This document shows, piece by piece, positions 34,401-44,420 of a stretch of DNA of 64,000 nt. Under the pieces are notes generated by a model. It saw nothing but the letters and a program-made list of their open reading frames with translations, was not told where the DNA came from and did not search any database. The DNA comes from Opisthorchis felineus. Its lineage: Eukaryota > Platyhelminthes > Trematoda > Opisthorchiida > Opisthorchiidae. The first letter of the stretch is position 1; each line of letters opens with the position of its first letter. The translations under genes were made by a program, and so were the position numbers. The stretch is taken from contig SJOL01005699.1 of assembly GCA_004794785.1 (NCBI GenBank), positions 1 through 64,000 of the forward strand, written 5' to 3'.

Positions 34401-34700
34401 CTGTTATTCCTTCCGGGATTTGAATCCCTGTCTAGTATGACCAAATTTCCCACTGTTTTAAAATCATAACCAAGATACTTGTTCGCCCACAAACGTATTG
34501 CGTTGCTTGGTTAAACAAATTATTTTAGAGAATTTCGGATACTGCACTATTCGGTTCCGTGTCTAAATGAACAGAGAAGATAAGTCTGTCAGAGTACGAG
34601 CATATTCGGATTCGCTTTGCGAGGACTAAAGAAGTTTCGGACCAAGAATGTTGTATTCGTTGTGCCACAACGTAGCATAACTGGTCAGCAGCGAGTCAGA
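31401..34700. other. Unassigned sequence with a tRNA-like B-box and one longer ORF
   Basis: At 32827-32850 (plus) CCCGGGTTCGAACCTAG matches a tRNA B-box (GGTTCGAANCC), suggesting a SINE trace. At about 34408-34428 GGGATTTGAATCCC is a T-arm-like palindrome. The plus-strand ORF 33369-33896 (175 residues) shows no recognised domain; its C-terminal third has a hydrophobic stretch. I see no splice or polyadenylation context that would make it convincing. Confidence 0.3.
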
Positions 34701-35110
34701 CTTATATAATCAAGTTGGATCAATCCTTCGAAGTTACCGGAAGTGGATAACTACTGTTGGTTGATCAGATGGTCGTTGGTCTGTTCGCCGAGCTTGACAA
34801 TTGACTTTCAAACGTTTCGTCCCCAGTACAGGAGACATCGTCAGTGCGTAGTTGAGTGGGTGCTTCCTCCATGCCTAGTTACTTCTATATAGTTTTTGAA
34901 GAGTATCTAATATCCTGTCACGTGATTGGCTAATTGGTATATACATTTTTCGTAGCATTACTGGCCCGATCGTGCTTTGCGCTGCATTGTGGTGTGTATG
35001 TCCCGTATTCCATTGGTTGGTTGCTTGGCCTGAGTTGATTAGTAATCCTCTCGAAAAAATAGTTGACCTTTGCTAGGTACATTGAGAGATATATATACCT
35101 TTGTCTCATT
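34700..35110 (-). mobile_element. Penelope-like element terminal region (non-coding)
   Basis: There is no coding sequence, but a PLE-type hammerhead core lies at 34801-34850. The neighbouring sequence resembles the other PLE-type tail at 39520-39990 in its layout: GTTTCGTC.., a short AT-rich tract, then CACGTGA. Assignment rests on the ribozyme and on the known presence of such ribozymes in PLE terminal repeats. Confidence 0.45.
34801..34850 (-). ncRNA. Hammerhead ribozyme-like core, PLE type
   Basis: On the minus strand: CUGACGA (34844-34838), one U, stem II GUCUCC/GGGGAC (6 pairs, one G-U) with loop UGUACU, GAAAC (34818-34814), loop GUUUGAAA, and GUC (34805-34803). All catalytic core positions are kept. 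Stem III is the minimal A-U plus C-G type. I do not see a good stem I, so monomer activity is uncertain. Confidence 0.65.
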
Positions 35111-35456
35111 GACAGTAACTTCTCTGAAAATCAGCACTAAGCAGAAATTTTCCACGCAGAAATCTGCGGGAACATCAAGAACAACAACTCAGCTAAATTT
35201 GTTATTTACAACGAATATTTCTGATTCCGCTTGATATCCTGATGCGTTTAGCCAAACCAGAAAGCCAATGAACTTGCGAATCAGCTGATTTATTGAATAC
35301 TGACGCGTACAGGCTTGTCGTGTACAGCCGAAAATGGGCTGCTTATAAAGCTCACGTGGAAAGTTCTAGGCGGGCCAAAAAGTGATGCTAAAAATAGAAC
35401 TCCTCTGTGAAGGGCAAGTGAAGAACAACCAACTAAATCTGTCTCAACGAAAACGG

Positions 35457-36130
35457 TTATTCCATTGGCAGTTGTGTAGTCCAGTTACGTTCGGAGCTGG
35501 TTCTCCTAATATCTTCCCTTTGAAGTTGAGTAATATAAGTCTTCTGTCTCGGATTAACTTGAAGCTTTGTCACTGGCATCTTTCTGCGTGTCGTCCTTCG
35601 TGGCTGTTGATACACAGGCGCATCGGGTTGCTGCTCCACAACCTGGGTGTCTGTTGTCCTTCCTCTGTTCATATCCAGAGGTTCTATCAAAATGTTCAGA
35701 GGCAGCGCATTCACTCTCTGGGTGGTTTGCGAATAAGTCTCTTTCAACTGATTTTCATGACGAACTCACGTTTCGGAACCCACGCCAACAACACAGATGA
35801 CATTTTCGAATCGGCAAGTGCTTCTGCCAAGACGCCAGGATACGCAATTACCATGATAGTCCTTTACTAACACGCTCTGTCCGATGGCAAAATGTCGCCA
35901 CTTTGCATCATGCTTGCGATTATAGTAGGACTCCATTTCCTGATTTGATGATGCCACCTCCTCCTTTGGAGGCTCCAGAAGATCAAAGGTGCTTTGAGAA
36001 GTAGGGTGGGGTAGTATCTCTGCAGGCGATTTGCCCTCAGGGGCGTGGACGGATTCGGAGTCAGGCGGTACATCAGGAGTATTTGTGTAGTCCATTTACG
36101 TTCGGAGCTGGTTCCCCAAATAATTAGTCC
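35457..36130 (-). pseudogene. Ty3/gypsy integrase C-terminal fragment, broken
   Basis: At about 36130-36050 one frame reads LLMYRLTPNPSTP, then another takes over as GKSPAEILPH..TFDLLEPPKEE, MESYYNRKHDAKWRHFAIGQ and VLVKDYHGN, ending VGVGSET. This is the end of a gypsy-type integrase with its GPY/F-like domain. An in-frame TGA replaces the Trp of WVRHENQL. The frame resumes to 35457 with a basic tail (QPRRTTRRKMP). There is at least one frameshift and one nonsense change, and no RT, RNase H or LTR is seen nearby. It is a short dead fragment. Confidence 0.8.
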
Positions 36131-36164
36131 TCATTAATTTTTATTCTACCTAAACGTCTCTCAT

Positions 36165-36290
36165 TGACAGAACGCTCTACTCATATGGTTGCTGAAAGCA
36201 CCTGGACAGTTTACTACAGGTTCCGCTCTTCTGAGGCTCATCAGCTAGGCGCAGCCTCCAAGTTTCCGCCAACTTTATGCACTGCTTTTG
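36165..36290 (-). repeat. Family A repeat, decayed hammerhead
   Basis: CTACTCATATGGTTGCTGAAAGC, then GACAGTTTACTACAGGTTCC and GAGGCTCATCAGCTAGGCGCAG. On the minus strand CUGAUGA (36244-36238) and stem II are kept, but GAAAC has become GGAAC and stem III ACCUGU is no longer symmetric. The core is predicted to be inactive. Confidence 0.6.
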
Positions 36291-36739
36291 TCGTAGTAGT
36301 GCAACCGTCTTATTGTTAACTTCATTCACAAACAACAGCTCATGCTTGACGAAGACGAAACCTAATGGAACGAGAACCAATAACGTTCCAAAAGCACATT
36401 CGCTGACACATTCTTGCTGTCTCTTCTGTTCACTGGAGCTCACACTTTGTAAAACGGTATCAAAACTAGACTGTACACAACGTGAAACTAGATTATGAAC
36501 GACCTTTAGCCATCTTATGGTTGACACAGATGTGACTGAATTTGAAAGGCAGATCTGACGGGCTTCGTGTTTTACAACCGTCAGATAAAAATTCTTGTTG
36601 TACGGACACATTTTCTTGTGGTTCCCTGATAGAATAAACAATCCCACCCCCCAAGTAAACATAGTAGCTGATCGGCAGTGTGATTGACTCGACAGGATTT
36701 AATGCAACTCATCCTTCATTTATGGAAACCAAATCACGT

Positions 36740-36985
36740 GGTCACGTATTCCATCTGAGATGTCGCAACTCGAGGAGCAAGTCAACAAGTGACCACGTGA
36801 TGTGTTTTCTGTGACTGAAAAATGAGTGGCCTTATGTCCTGTTTAAGTGAGAGTTAATCACCCTGCTGATTGGCCGCTCACTGATGTTATTTAATAAGGA
36901 TGAAACCACTTTATGGTACTTCTCGGCATAGACTGGTTTCATTTAGAGAACGAAATCTCAATTGAAAATTACCAAACCTCTTCTC
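36740..36985 (+). repeat. Family C hammerhead-type repeat, decayed
   Basis: CATCTGAGATGTCGCAACTC, then CACTGATG..GGATGAAACCA, CTTCTCGGCATAGACTGG and AACGAAATCTCAATTGAAAA. It is co-linear with 49185-49500 and 60650-60905. The core is partly kept (CUGAUG, GAUGAAAC) but stem III is lost. Confidence 0.6.
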
Positions 36986-39519
36986 TGTATCATTAAACTT
37001 ATTATTTGTTGCAGGCTTCTGTCAATTGTTATGCTCCACTCGGAGAGGTTACATGGTGAATGCTGTGTACACAAGTCCGAAAAAACCAACAACCGGTGCG
37101 TGCGAGGTTGACGTTGATGCAGCAGACAATATGTTTACGTGCAAAATTTGTGTTGCACCCCGACGTTAGCCAGTAGCTAATTGAAAGTGTTGCTTTACTT
37201 GACAAATTAATCTATGAAACGTCCAAATCACAAAAGTGTAATAGGTAATAGTAATAATACACTACAAATACAGTTCTGCGTTGCGTGGGACAAGTGCCAA
37301 TAGTGACATTATCAAAGAACTTCAGAGAAATTTGAACATTTCTGGGAGAAGAGTCAAGTGTGTTTGTTTCTTTAGAAAATAGTACGGTAAATCTTCACTA
37401 CAACCTGACTGTTACACAAAACTCACTCAACTTCCCTTGCCATAAATACTTTCGTACACAGGTTGTGCCACAACACATCGAAATATTTTCTGAGGATTGT
37501 GAAGCGGAAGTAGAATTTTCTAGACTCTTATGCACAAAGTATAGAAGAATCCCTTTTGTTTCTGGTCATACAAACCTATGATCAATATCGACCATTTCAC
37601 TGTTTTTTGATGCCATCGTTTCCGCTTGTTCTGCCGTCAAACGTTTGACGTCATCAGTACCGCCGGTATTTTGAAGCAATCGTGTGCAACAGTGCTCGTT
37701 TAGGTAGACAGTCATTCGGCATTCAGCGCTCATGTCTGAACCATTCGTTTTACCAGGATCGTTCTGGCGCACAACCGGTTTGCCTTTGACCGTTTAGCAC
37801 ATGAACCACCTGACAAAGACTGGTGGATACTTCGTGGTTCCACGGTGCCACACTAATACAATCGCGTGTATGTCCGAGTAACAAACACCTGAAGCGCCAT
37901 TATGGACAAAGATAAAAAATAACCGCAGAGTCACACAGGACATTCAGATTCAATTAGCCTGGTACATAATGTTTTGACGGGTTCTTATCATTGATTTGCT
38001 AAGAGGATTCGCGTTCGTAGAACCAGATACTCAAAGATTCCCAGACGGCGCTTTTCCGCGAAGACAGGGTGTGACCACTTCCGTTGTTGAGGCGCGTAAA
38101 AACAATTTGAAACGAATACGTAGCATAATTACATGCACACTGTTTTGAAATGGAAGCCAATTTTATCTGATCGCTTTTAAAAACAGGATTTGTGATCACG
38201 CTCAAATGCATGCTTATGACTGTGCGGGGGATATGTGCTCTTTTAATCGCCAAATTCATGCCATTTGAGTCGAAAGCAATGTCCTGAACAGCCATAGTTT
38301 TGGTGGTCATCATTCGAATTGGGTTTGCGCGTTCACTGCCACTGGCTTAACATCGATGTACCACCTGCTTACCCTGTTAACTCCTTCAAACTTCTTCAAA
38401 ATTATTACCGATGGTTCAGTTTTCTTGCAATCAGCTAAGCAAGTAGACAAGTGAATTTTGTCTACACGGCACTCTTGTTCGAACAGTTCTTCTCCTGTCC
38501 CTTTGAGATTATTCTAGTTGGTAAGCAACAAAGACGAAAGTACTCTAGTTGAGTGCTGTTCTCAGTGTCGCGGATCAACAAAGCAGAGTGTTAGTTGTGT
38601 CACATGTGAGACAAGAGTGTTACCACTGTTCCATGTACATCATTCGAGCGTTAACATATTTCTTTTTTCATATCTGAGGTGCGTTTTACGGGCTTTTATG
38701 ATCTGGGACTCCAAGAGAGTTTGAAGAGGAATGGTGAAACAGAACCCAATGGTCTAATCCCTAACGATTTGATGGACAACAGTATTGACAGTTCACCGAT
38801 GCACGCGGCAGTATCCCATAGTCATTGGCATTTTCACACTCGAAAATTTGGCACTAACAAAACTGATCAACTTGTCACTGCAGGCAGTGAAAAATTCGTC
38901 AGTGCACACTTGTACTGGCAGCTTCGGGAAGCCCCACACATAGAATCTAGTTGGCAAAATGACCCGCCAAACTGAATCCTGTCGAAAAGCTACGGGTAAA
39001 CAATTCTGGAATGTTCAGTGTTGTGTATTCAACCTTAAGGTCCATGAAAAACTAGGTAATCCGCAAACAAAACGCTTGTCCAAATAGACACTGGCGTACA
39101 GTCGGTTTGCCTTCACCCAGTTTGTACTAATGATAACCTGGAACGGTTTTCGGTCTATTGACAAAAAGTGTTCCGAGTTGGTTTGGTTCTTTTCAAGACG
39201 TTGAGTACGATCTGTTGGAACACGTTTATACGATGGCAAAAGTGCTGTGGATTATTTTCCTCCAGAAGAACCAGCACAAGAATCGGGACGACTTGGCCCC
39301 CCGCTTTTGTGGGCTCTCAGCTAGGTTGTCTCCTTTGAAAGACTTCTTTTTTGAGTCGGATCTCTACTGAACATCACTAGCTTATGAATTATTTTTACCA
39401 TGGATGGTAACGATTCTGTCAAAAAATAGTGATTAGGTGGGAAAAATTTAACGACAATCACAATAGCATTTTGAAGGACTGAAGGGAACTTAGCACTGTA
39501 CTGCAGATGGTCTTTGATT
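36986..39519. other. Unassigned sequence
   Basis: About 2.5 kb with short ORFs only; none shows a recognised domain. No repeat from the families above was found. Confidence 0.4.
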
Positions 39520-39990
39520 TGTTCCATGAACTGGGCAGTTTGACTGCAAACGTTTCATCATCAATCGAAGTGACGTCATCAATGCGTTGTTAGAATGTAT
39601 CGTGGAACGTAATGAGGGGTCTGTGGTTAAGCGATGAGTAGTGTTGCCTATGTTCTAATATTCGCGCTGCTTGTCGGGGCTGACTTTTGTTCACGACTGC
39701 TTTCTCGGTCGGACGGTTCCAGTGGTTGCCCTGTTATCTCGTGTACTGGTTAAGCAATGACACGTGACCTTTGCGCTTGGCCTCCTCTGCTCTCCTACTC
39801 CGGTTGCTGCTGGAATAATCTCTGTCCTTGACCTCCCTAGGTTACACTTGTGACCTTTGTTGACCTGACTCTAAGGAGATTCTTGTTCCGAGATTCAGCT
39901 CTCTTTATGCATTCCGGCTGAGATATCCCTCCTTTTCAAATGGTTCATTTTTCAAGACGCCAGTCGGATATAAATAACAGGAAATTTGAC
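39520..39990 (-). mobile_element. Penelope-like element terminal region with hammerhead core
   Basis: A ribozyme-like core lies at 39541-39582 on the minus strand; CGTTTCATCATC matches the CGTTTCGTC of the copy at 34.8 kb. The rest is C- and T-rich non-coding sequence. It is assigned to a PLE tail by the core only. Confidence 0.4.
39541..39582 (-). ncRNA. Hammerhead ribozyme-like core, PLE type (C3 changed)
   Basis: On the minus strand: UUGAUGA (39582-39576), stem II GUCA/UGAU with a 10-base loop, GAAAC (39556-39552), loop GUUUGCA and GUC (39544-39542). C3 is U, and stem I is not evident. Same layout as 34801-34850. Confidence 0.5.
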
Positions 39991-40184
39991 CTCTCCTCAT
40001 TAGCACGGAATGATTGGTGAAAACTCACGGACAGCAGAAAACTCTGTTTGGGACTCGGAAATGGGGACAGCCCCGAAAATCCAGTCATTGACGATTTGGT
40101 CGGATTAAAAAAAACGTGACAATGGGTTGCTTTTATCTCCGCGGTTCCCAGACAAAGCTCTGCTGAAACATTCTAAACCCATTT

Positions 40185-40330
40185 TCTTGACAGATCACAC
40201 TGCCCTTTGGGTTGATGAAACCATTTCGACCGCTCACAACTGTTTTCACCCTTTATGAGGCTCCTAAGTTAGGTGCAGTCCCTGAGTCTACGTCAAACTT
40301 ACGTTCTAATTTAACACTAAATTTCAGTTG
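40185..40330 (-). repeat. Family A repeat, strongly decayed
   Basis: GACCGCTCACAACTGTTTTCACCCTTTATGAGGCTCCTAAGTTAGGTGCAGTCCC, then GTCAAACTTACGTTCTA, aligns with the ribozyme and body parts of family A. The CUGAUGA box reads CUUAGGAG and is dead. Confidence 0.5.
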
Positions 40331-41640
40331 ATTGGTGGAACGCACCCGTAAATGAGAGCCAGCTGGGGTTCAGTTTGGTTTCCTGAAAACAACAAATTTA
40401 GTCTAAACGCACCGTTTAAAAGTGGATGCCATTGTCTTGGATTATAATATCTGTGACTGAATCACTAAATCAGCTGTTTTACGGACGCTTCTGCGACCTT
40501 GCGGTTTCTGGACCTACTCAACCAAACCGGTAATGCACAATGGCTTACTTAGATAGGAAACCCTGGGGAAACTGCCATGTTGGAATGGATATTTATGGAC
40601 AATCGGATATGCAAACCGAAATCGAAATCGCAGTAGCAGGCGCGTTAGTTCCTACGACTTTGGGATTAACATAAAGTTGACTACCCATAGTACACTCAAT
40701 AACTCTAAGATCATCCGCGATTATTTTGGACACTATGAGCAAAATCATGGCATTTTTTCCGCAACATCAAAAGTGGCGCTGCCGAATGTCTGGGAAGAAT
40801 GAGTAAACACTGGTGCATAGTAGCTTTCAGACCATTGTTGGTCTAAGCGGCTTTTACTCCCTTCTTCACTAGAGTACAGCAGCAGCATTGGTTAGTTCAA
40901 TGTTTCGCATCCAGAAGCCGTTCATGTTGTGAATGATCTTCCCAGATTAGGTAGAGCTGGGAGGAGCTCTGAAGTGGTCGGCAGGCAGATAAATAATTCG
41001 AAGAATTTTAAGATCACTCAAAGTTTTTATCTAGGCCAGATTGCACAAGCAGCCAGTGTCGGACGAGACAACAGTTTGAAAAAGGTTTAAAAGAATGATT
41101 AGATGGACTTCACGGGTATTTTGAAAAGGATAATCTTCCCGAAAAATGTTGAGCGAATTTCGAATGAGCTTTTTTGTTCCATTTCACGAAGTATTCACTG
41201 ATAAAAGGTCATCAAACCATTATCGGTCTAGCTTATCATTATCAAAATATTGTCCAGTTTAAGAAAAAAACCAGACAGCATCCACTAGCAGCGGTGAAAT
41301 TTCACCTTGTTAAGGCCTATTCGGAAGAAGATTTCAGTGACGAAAACTGTCCAATTTTCGGTTTATATAAATAAATAAATGCTCATCAACCAGCAAAGCG
41401 TTATTAAGCATTTCGTTGTTGCGTCAGTAAAAAATCAACAAGTCATGTTCACACAGAAACATTAAACCAACCGATTTGCTAGTTTCAAGAGGCTTTTGAA
41501 TTACGGTTTGACCGCACCGATTGTGCCAGGTGGTGCTTAAACTTCATTTAGCTAAATCTGCGGCGCTTGAGTAAATTTCATCCAGATTAACCGATGAATC
41601 TATTGCCATATACTGTAATAATAAAACATTTCTTTCGTAC
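40331..41640. other. Unassigned sequence
   Basis: No recognisable gene. The 41174-41374 ORF (66 residues, plus) has no family signature and runs into AT-rich sequence. Confidence 0.4.
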
Positions 41641-42390
41641 AGTACTGTGCAGTATTTTAGGCTTTTGTCCAGGACATCATCGTCTTCATCCTTGACAGTA
41701 AAACCAGATGAGGACACTGGCTAGTCATAATCTCACAACCATGTCAGTTCATCTGAATAAGACTTTATAAGGGACAGGAGAAAAAATGGGACGTGGAGAG
41801 GGACCAAGTCCTGCCCTACCACAAACGTCCGTGGTGCCTACAAATGCAACACTCAGTCAGACAATCTGGATAGAAATTGGCAGCATGAACAACACTGACA
41901 TCGGTTAACCGCCAGCCGAGCACAGGGAGGGTCATGTGGACATCACCCCGAAATGCGTAAAGCATCAATGGAAACCGAAACGTTTCGTAACATCCTTCAT
42001 TCCCTTCTCCCATGCAAAATACTTCCACCACCAGGTTTCCGCTAGGCACGGAAAATAGCGCCCGTCTCGGCGGGCGGCAACTCGGCGTGCGCGTGACACA
42101 AGTTAGCTTGCAGTGCTGGACGCATTCCTTGACGTTTCTCGATCAACTCATTGTGAATTTGCTGATTTCACCGGATTTCAGCTATGGTTGTGAGGCATTG
42201 GTGGTCAATGGTTTGAGATGTCTGGGATCGTCAGCCCGAAGTGGCCAAGTCTCGCAACCGTACAACAATACTACGCACACTGTAATCTGACTAACAGTCT
42301 CCTGGTCTTCTACGTTGGAGAGGGAACATGTGTGGCGAAATGCTCCGCAGAATGTAGGATGCTCTGATGGTTTTACGCCAACCGGCGCTG
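41640..42390 (-). mobile_element. LINE 3' end (RTE-like), minus strand, degenerate
   Basis: Reading the minus strand, about 42285-42235 encodes VVLLYGCETWPLRADD, the RT C-terminal signature. Frameshifted fragments follow, including a piece equivalent to the CCQF..LSD end of the copy at 16.9 kb. Then comes the 3' UTR (AAGTCTTATTCAGATGAACTGACATGGTTGT) and a short decayed GAT-type tail at about 41680. It is broken by several stops. Confidence 0.75.
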
Positions 42391-42490
42391 CCTTATGATT
42401 AGGCTTTTGGGCTAAATGCTTTGGCTGAGGACCCTAGTTGTCTTCTTGTCTAGGCCTGTGCTCCCTGACTGCATGGTAGTCCACGTACAG
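42385..42490 (-). repeat. About 100-bp segment shared with 53560-53660
   Basis: On the minus strand both sites contain GGNCCTCA.CCA.AGC.TTTGGCTCAAAAGCCT-like sequence in the same order (GCCTAGACAAGAAGACAACTA here, ACCTAGATAGGAGGACAATTA there). In both cases it lies upstream of a LINE 3' end, so it is probably part of the LINE or a common neighbour. Confidence 0.5.
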
Positions 42491-43168
42491 CCATGTACTG
42501 CAGATCCGAAAATAAATTTCCTCCGAAGCTGACGCAAAATAGATTCAGGAGCCGCACAACACACCTGAAGTTTGGGAGACAGTCTATGGAGATACTGCAA
42601 AACGCCCATCAAGAGCTATGCCGAATGGTGTGCTCAAACTTGCAAGATCGACAAAGGGTTTGAAATGCATCCGCGCCGGTGCATTTAAGCCCAAGAATTT
42701 GTACTCACGTGAGTTTACGTTTATTTTACAACACATTTATGATAATTCTATCAAACCTTTCTGTATATCAAAGATTCCTCGGGAAATTATTTTCTATTGG
42801 TCCATAAGTTAAGTAGCATGTGTTTGAAACGGTATCCGTTTATTGTTAGAGTAATTAATTGTCTCGCGTGTTGTGTTAGCAGAGATAGCTCTATATTGCC
42901 TTCCGGAAGTTTTGCTTACTTTGGCACGACAGTCAGTTTCGCCCTTCAGTTGCTCTGCAGCATTAGCGAATGCGTAAGAGGGTTGGTCCTTGGACTTCCC
43001 TTTGTACTTCTCAAGTCAAATATTTCTTTACGCAAAAATGGATGTATGTTCATGGGTTCACACCAAACAGTTACAATCTTGCCGTCAATTCACCTGAAAG
43101 CAGTCTGAGAAACCAGTAGACAGTAGCTATGTGCGAATACACCAACACAATCAAGAATGAAGAAAGCT
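42491..43168. other. Unassigned sequence
   Basis: Short ORFs only (42618-42812 and 42797-43108, plus strand); the second has hydrophobic and Cys-rich stretches but no known family. Confidence 0.35.
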
Positions 43169-43183
43169 GTACATTGCGCAGTA

Positions 43184-43184
<1 letters not shown>

Positions 43185-43221
<37 letters not shown>

Positions 43222-43263
43222 CCAAAGACAGCTACATCAGTTTGACAATGATGCTTCACTGCC
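43185..43263 (-). mobile_element. 79-bp LINE 3'-end insertion with target-site duplication
   Basis: The insert is a (ATC)n run followed by ACCAAAGACAGCTACATCAG and GATGCTTCACTGCC, the reverse complement of the LINE 3' end seen at 31160-31225. It is flanked by GTACATTGCGCAGTAC (43169-43184) and GTACATTATGCAGTAC (43264-43279), a 16-bp duplication with two differences. It is a severely 5'-truncated retrotransposition product. Confidence 0.8.
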
Positions 43264-43570
43264 GTACATTATGCAGTACACTAAATTATGAAATTGAATG
43301 CAACCCATGATCTATCCAGAACTTCAAATAGACATCGATCCCGTTTTAACTCTCCTTCCCCTGTCTGGATACTTTTATTCTAGTTATCGCACATCAAGCA
43401 ATGTAAACTTTAGACCGCCGTGAAGCGCGATAACGATGTGTTCTTTAAAATCTACATTACTCGAACTCACTTCATCTGACACGAAATGCGGGCCCATTAC
43501 CAGGACTACACCAGCCCTCTTTAGAATTTCCTTTCCTCACGTTCAAAACGGCAAAAAGTACTTGCTTGAC

Positions 43571-43804
43571 CTACGCATGTGTTTTGTCCACAGTGTGTGA
43601 GCTATTATCCAGCTCACCGAACGAGTCATGGAGCAATAGTTTTCCTCGGTGTGGCCGAAAGTCTTTGAAAATTTTCTCTTCACCACTATACAAACCAAAC
43701 CAACCAAATGTTTGTGGATTGCTCGGTTTTCGATGAGCCGCTTTGTTGTCCTCCATCATAGCGGCAAACAACGCCAAATTAATAGGGTTCATTTTACGAT
43801 GCAC
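43571..43804 (-). other. Unrecognised ORF in otherwise unassigned stretch 43280-43844
   Basis: The minus-strand frame encodes about 77 residues, starting from a CTG/ATG-type start and containing NLALFAAMMEDNKAAHRKP. No family recognised, and no splice or polyadenylation context. The surrounding sequence is otherwise featureless. Confidence 0.2.
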
Positions 43805-43844
43805 TTATGTAACTCGTGATTCTGTGAGTGGAAAGCTGATATTA

Positions 43845-44420
43845 CATTTTAAAGGTTGCTGAAAACGCCTTGACAGACAACGACCGGTTTCGTCTCCCTT
43901 GAAACTCATCAGTTAGGTACATTTCTCTAGTTTCCATCAAACTTATGTTCTACTTGAACCCAAATTGGACGCATTTCACGAAAGACACTCATTTGCACGC
44001 CAAATGAATACTGGCTGAGTCTGTCGTCTGTGCTGTTCTCAACTGAATGTGCTGCTAAAAGGTCGCCTCATGTTTCATTTGGTATGATAGTCGGTAAATC
44101 GCAGTATATGTTCTTGAAAGGACACTACTCCAAAGTTTTCTGAAAAATCTTCGACAGAGCACAGCCGGTCTCGTGCTTTCTTGGACTCATCCGGTAGGCT
44201 CAGTCCACAAGTGTCCGTCAAACTTATGTTCTATTCGAGCACAAGTTAGACGCGATTCCCGTGGTACATTCATTTGCACACGGGGAATTCAACTGAAACA
44301 CAGCTGAATAGCCCGTTTGTGATATTGTGGATATCATAAATGGAATATTTAGCTGGGAGTCAATTAACTCCCCGGTTAAGATCAAACTGGTTTGCAAATG
44401 AGTGCCTTGGTTAGCATCAC
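43845..44420 (-). repeat. Family A head-to-tail dimer with two hammerhead sites, 281-bp spacing
   Basis: Two consecutive units in the same (minus) orientation. The first ribozyme block begins at 43881 (CGACCGGTTTCG) and the second at 44162 (CAGCCGGTCTCG), exactly 281 bases apart. Both are followed on the plus strand by the same body (GTCAAACTTATGTTCTA.TCGA.C, then CATTTGCACNC). Only the first has an intact CUGAUGA/GAAA core. Tandem hammerhead repeats of about 0.3 kb are the architecture of schistosome SM-alpha elements. Confidence 0.75.
43876..43918 (-). ncRNA. Hammerhead ribozyme, family A (complete catalytic core)
   Basis: On the minus strand: CUGAUGA (43912-43906), stem II GUUUC/GAGAC (5 pairs, loop AAGG), GAAA (43891-43888), loopless palindromic stem III ACCGGU, and cleavage triplet GUC (cut after 43882). 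This is the only family A copy here with every core base. Stem I is weak: A-G and U-U mismatches next to the core, where 26500-26548 has good pairs. Confidence 0.7.

Noticed and set aside
34395..34480. tRNA gene around GGGATTTGAATCCC
   Set aside because: The T-arm-like palindrome is present, but no matching acceptor stem, D-arm or anticodon arm at the right distance.
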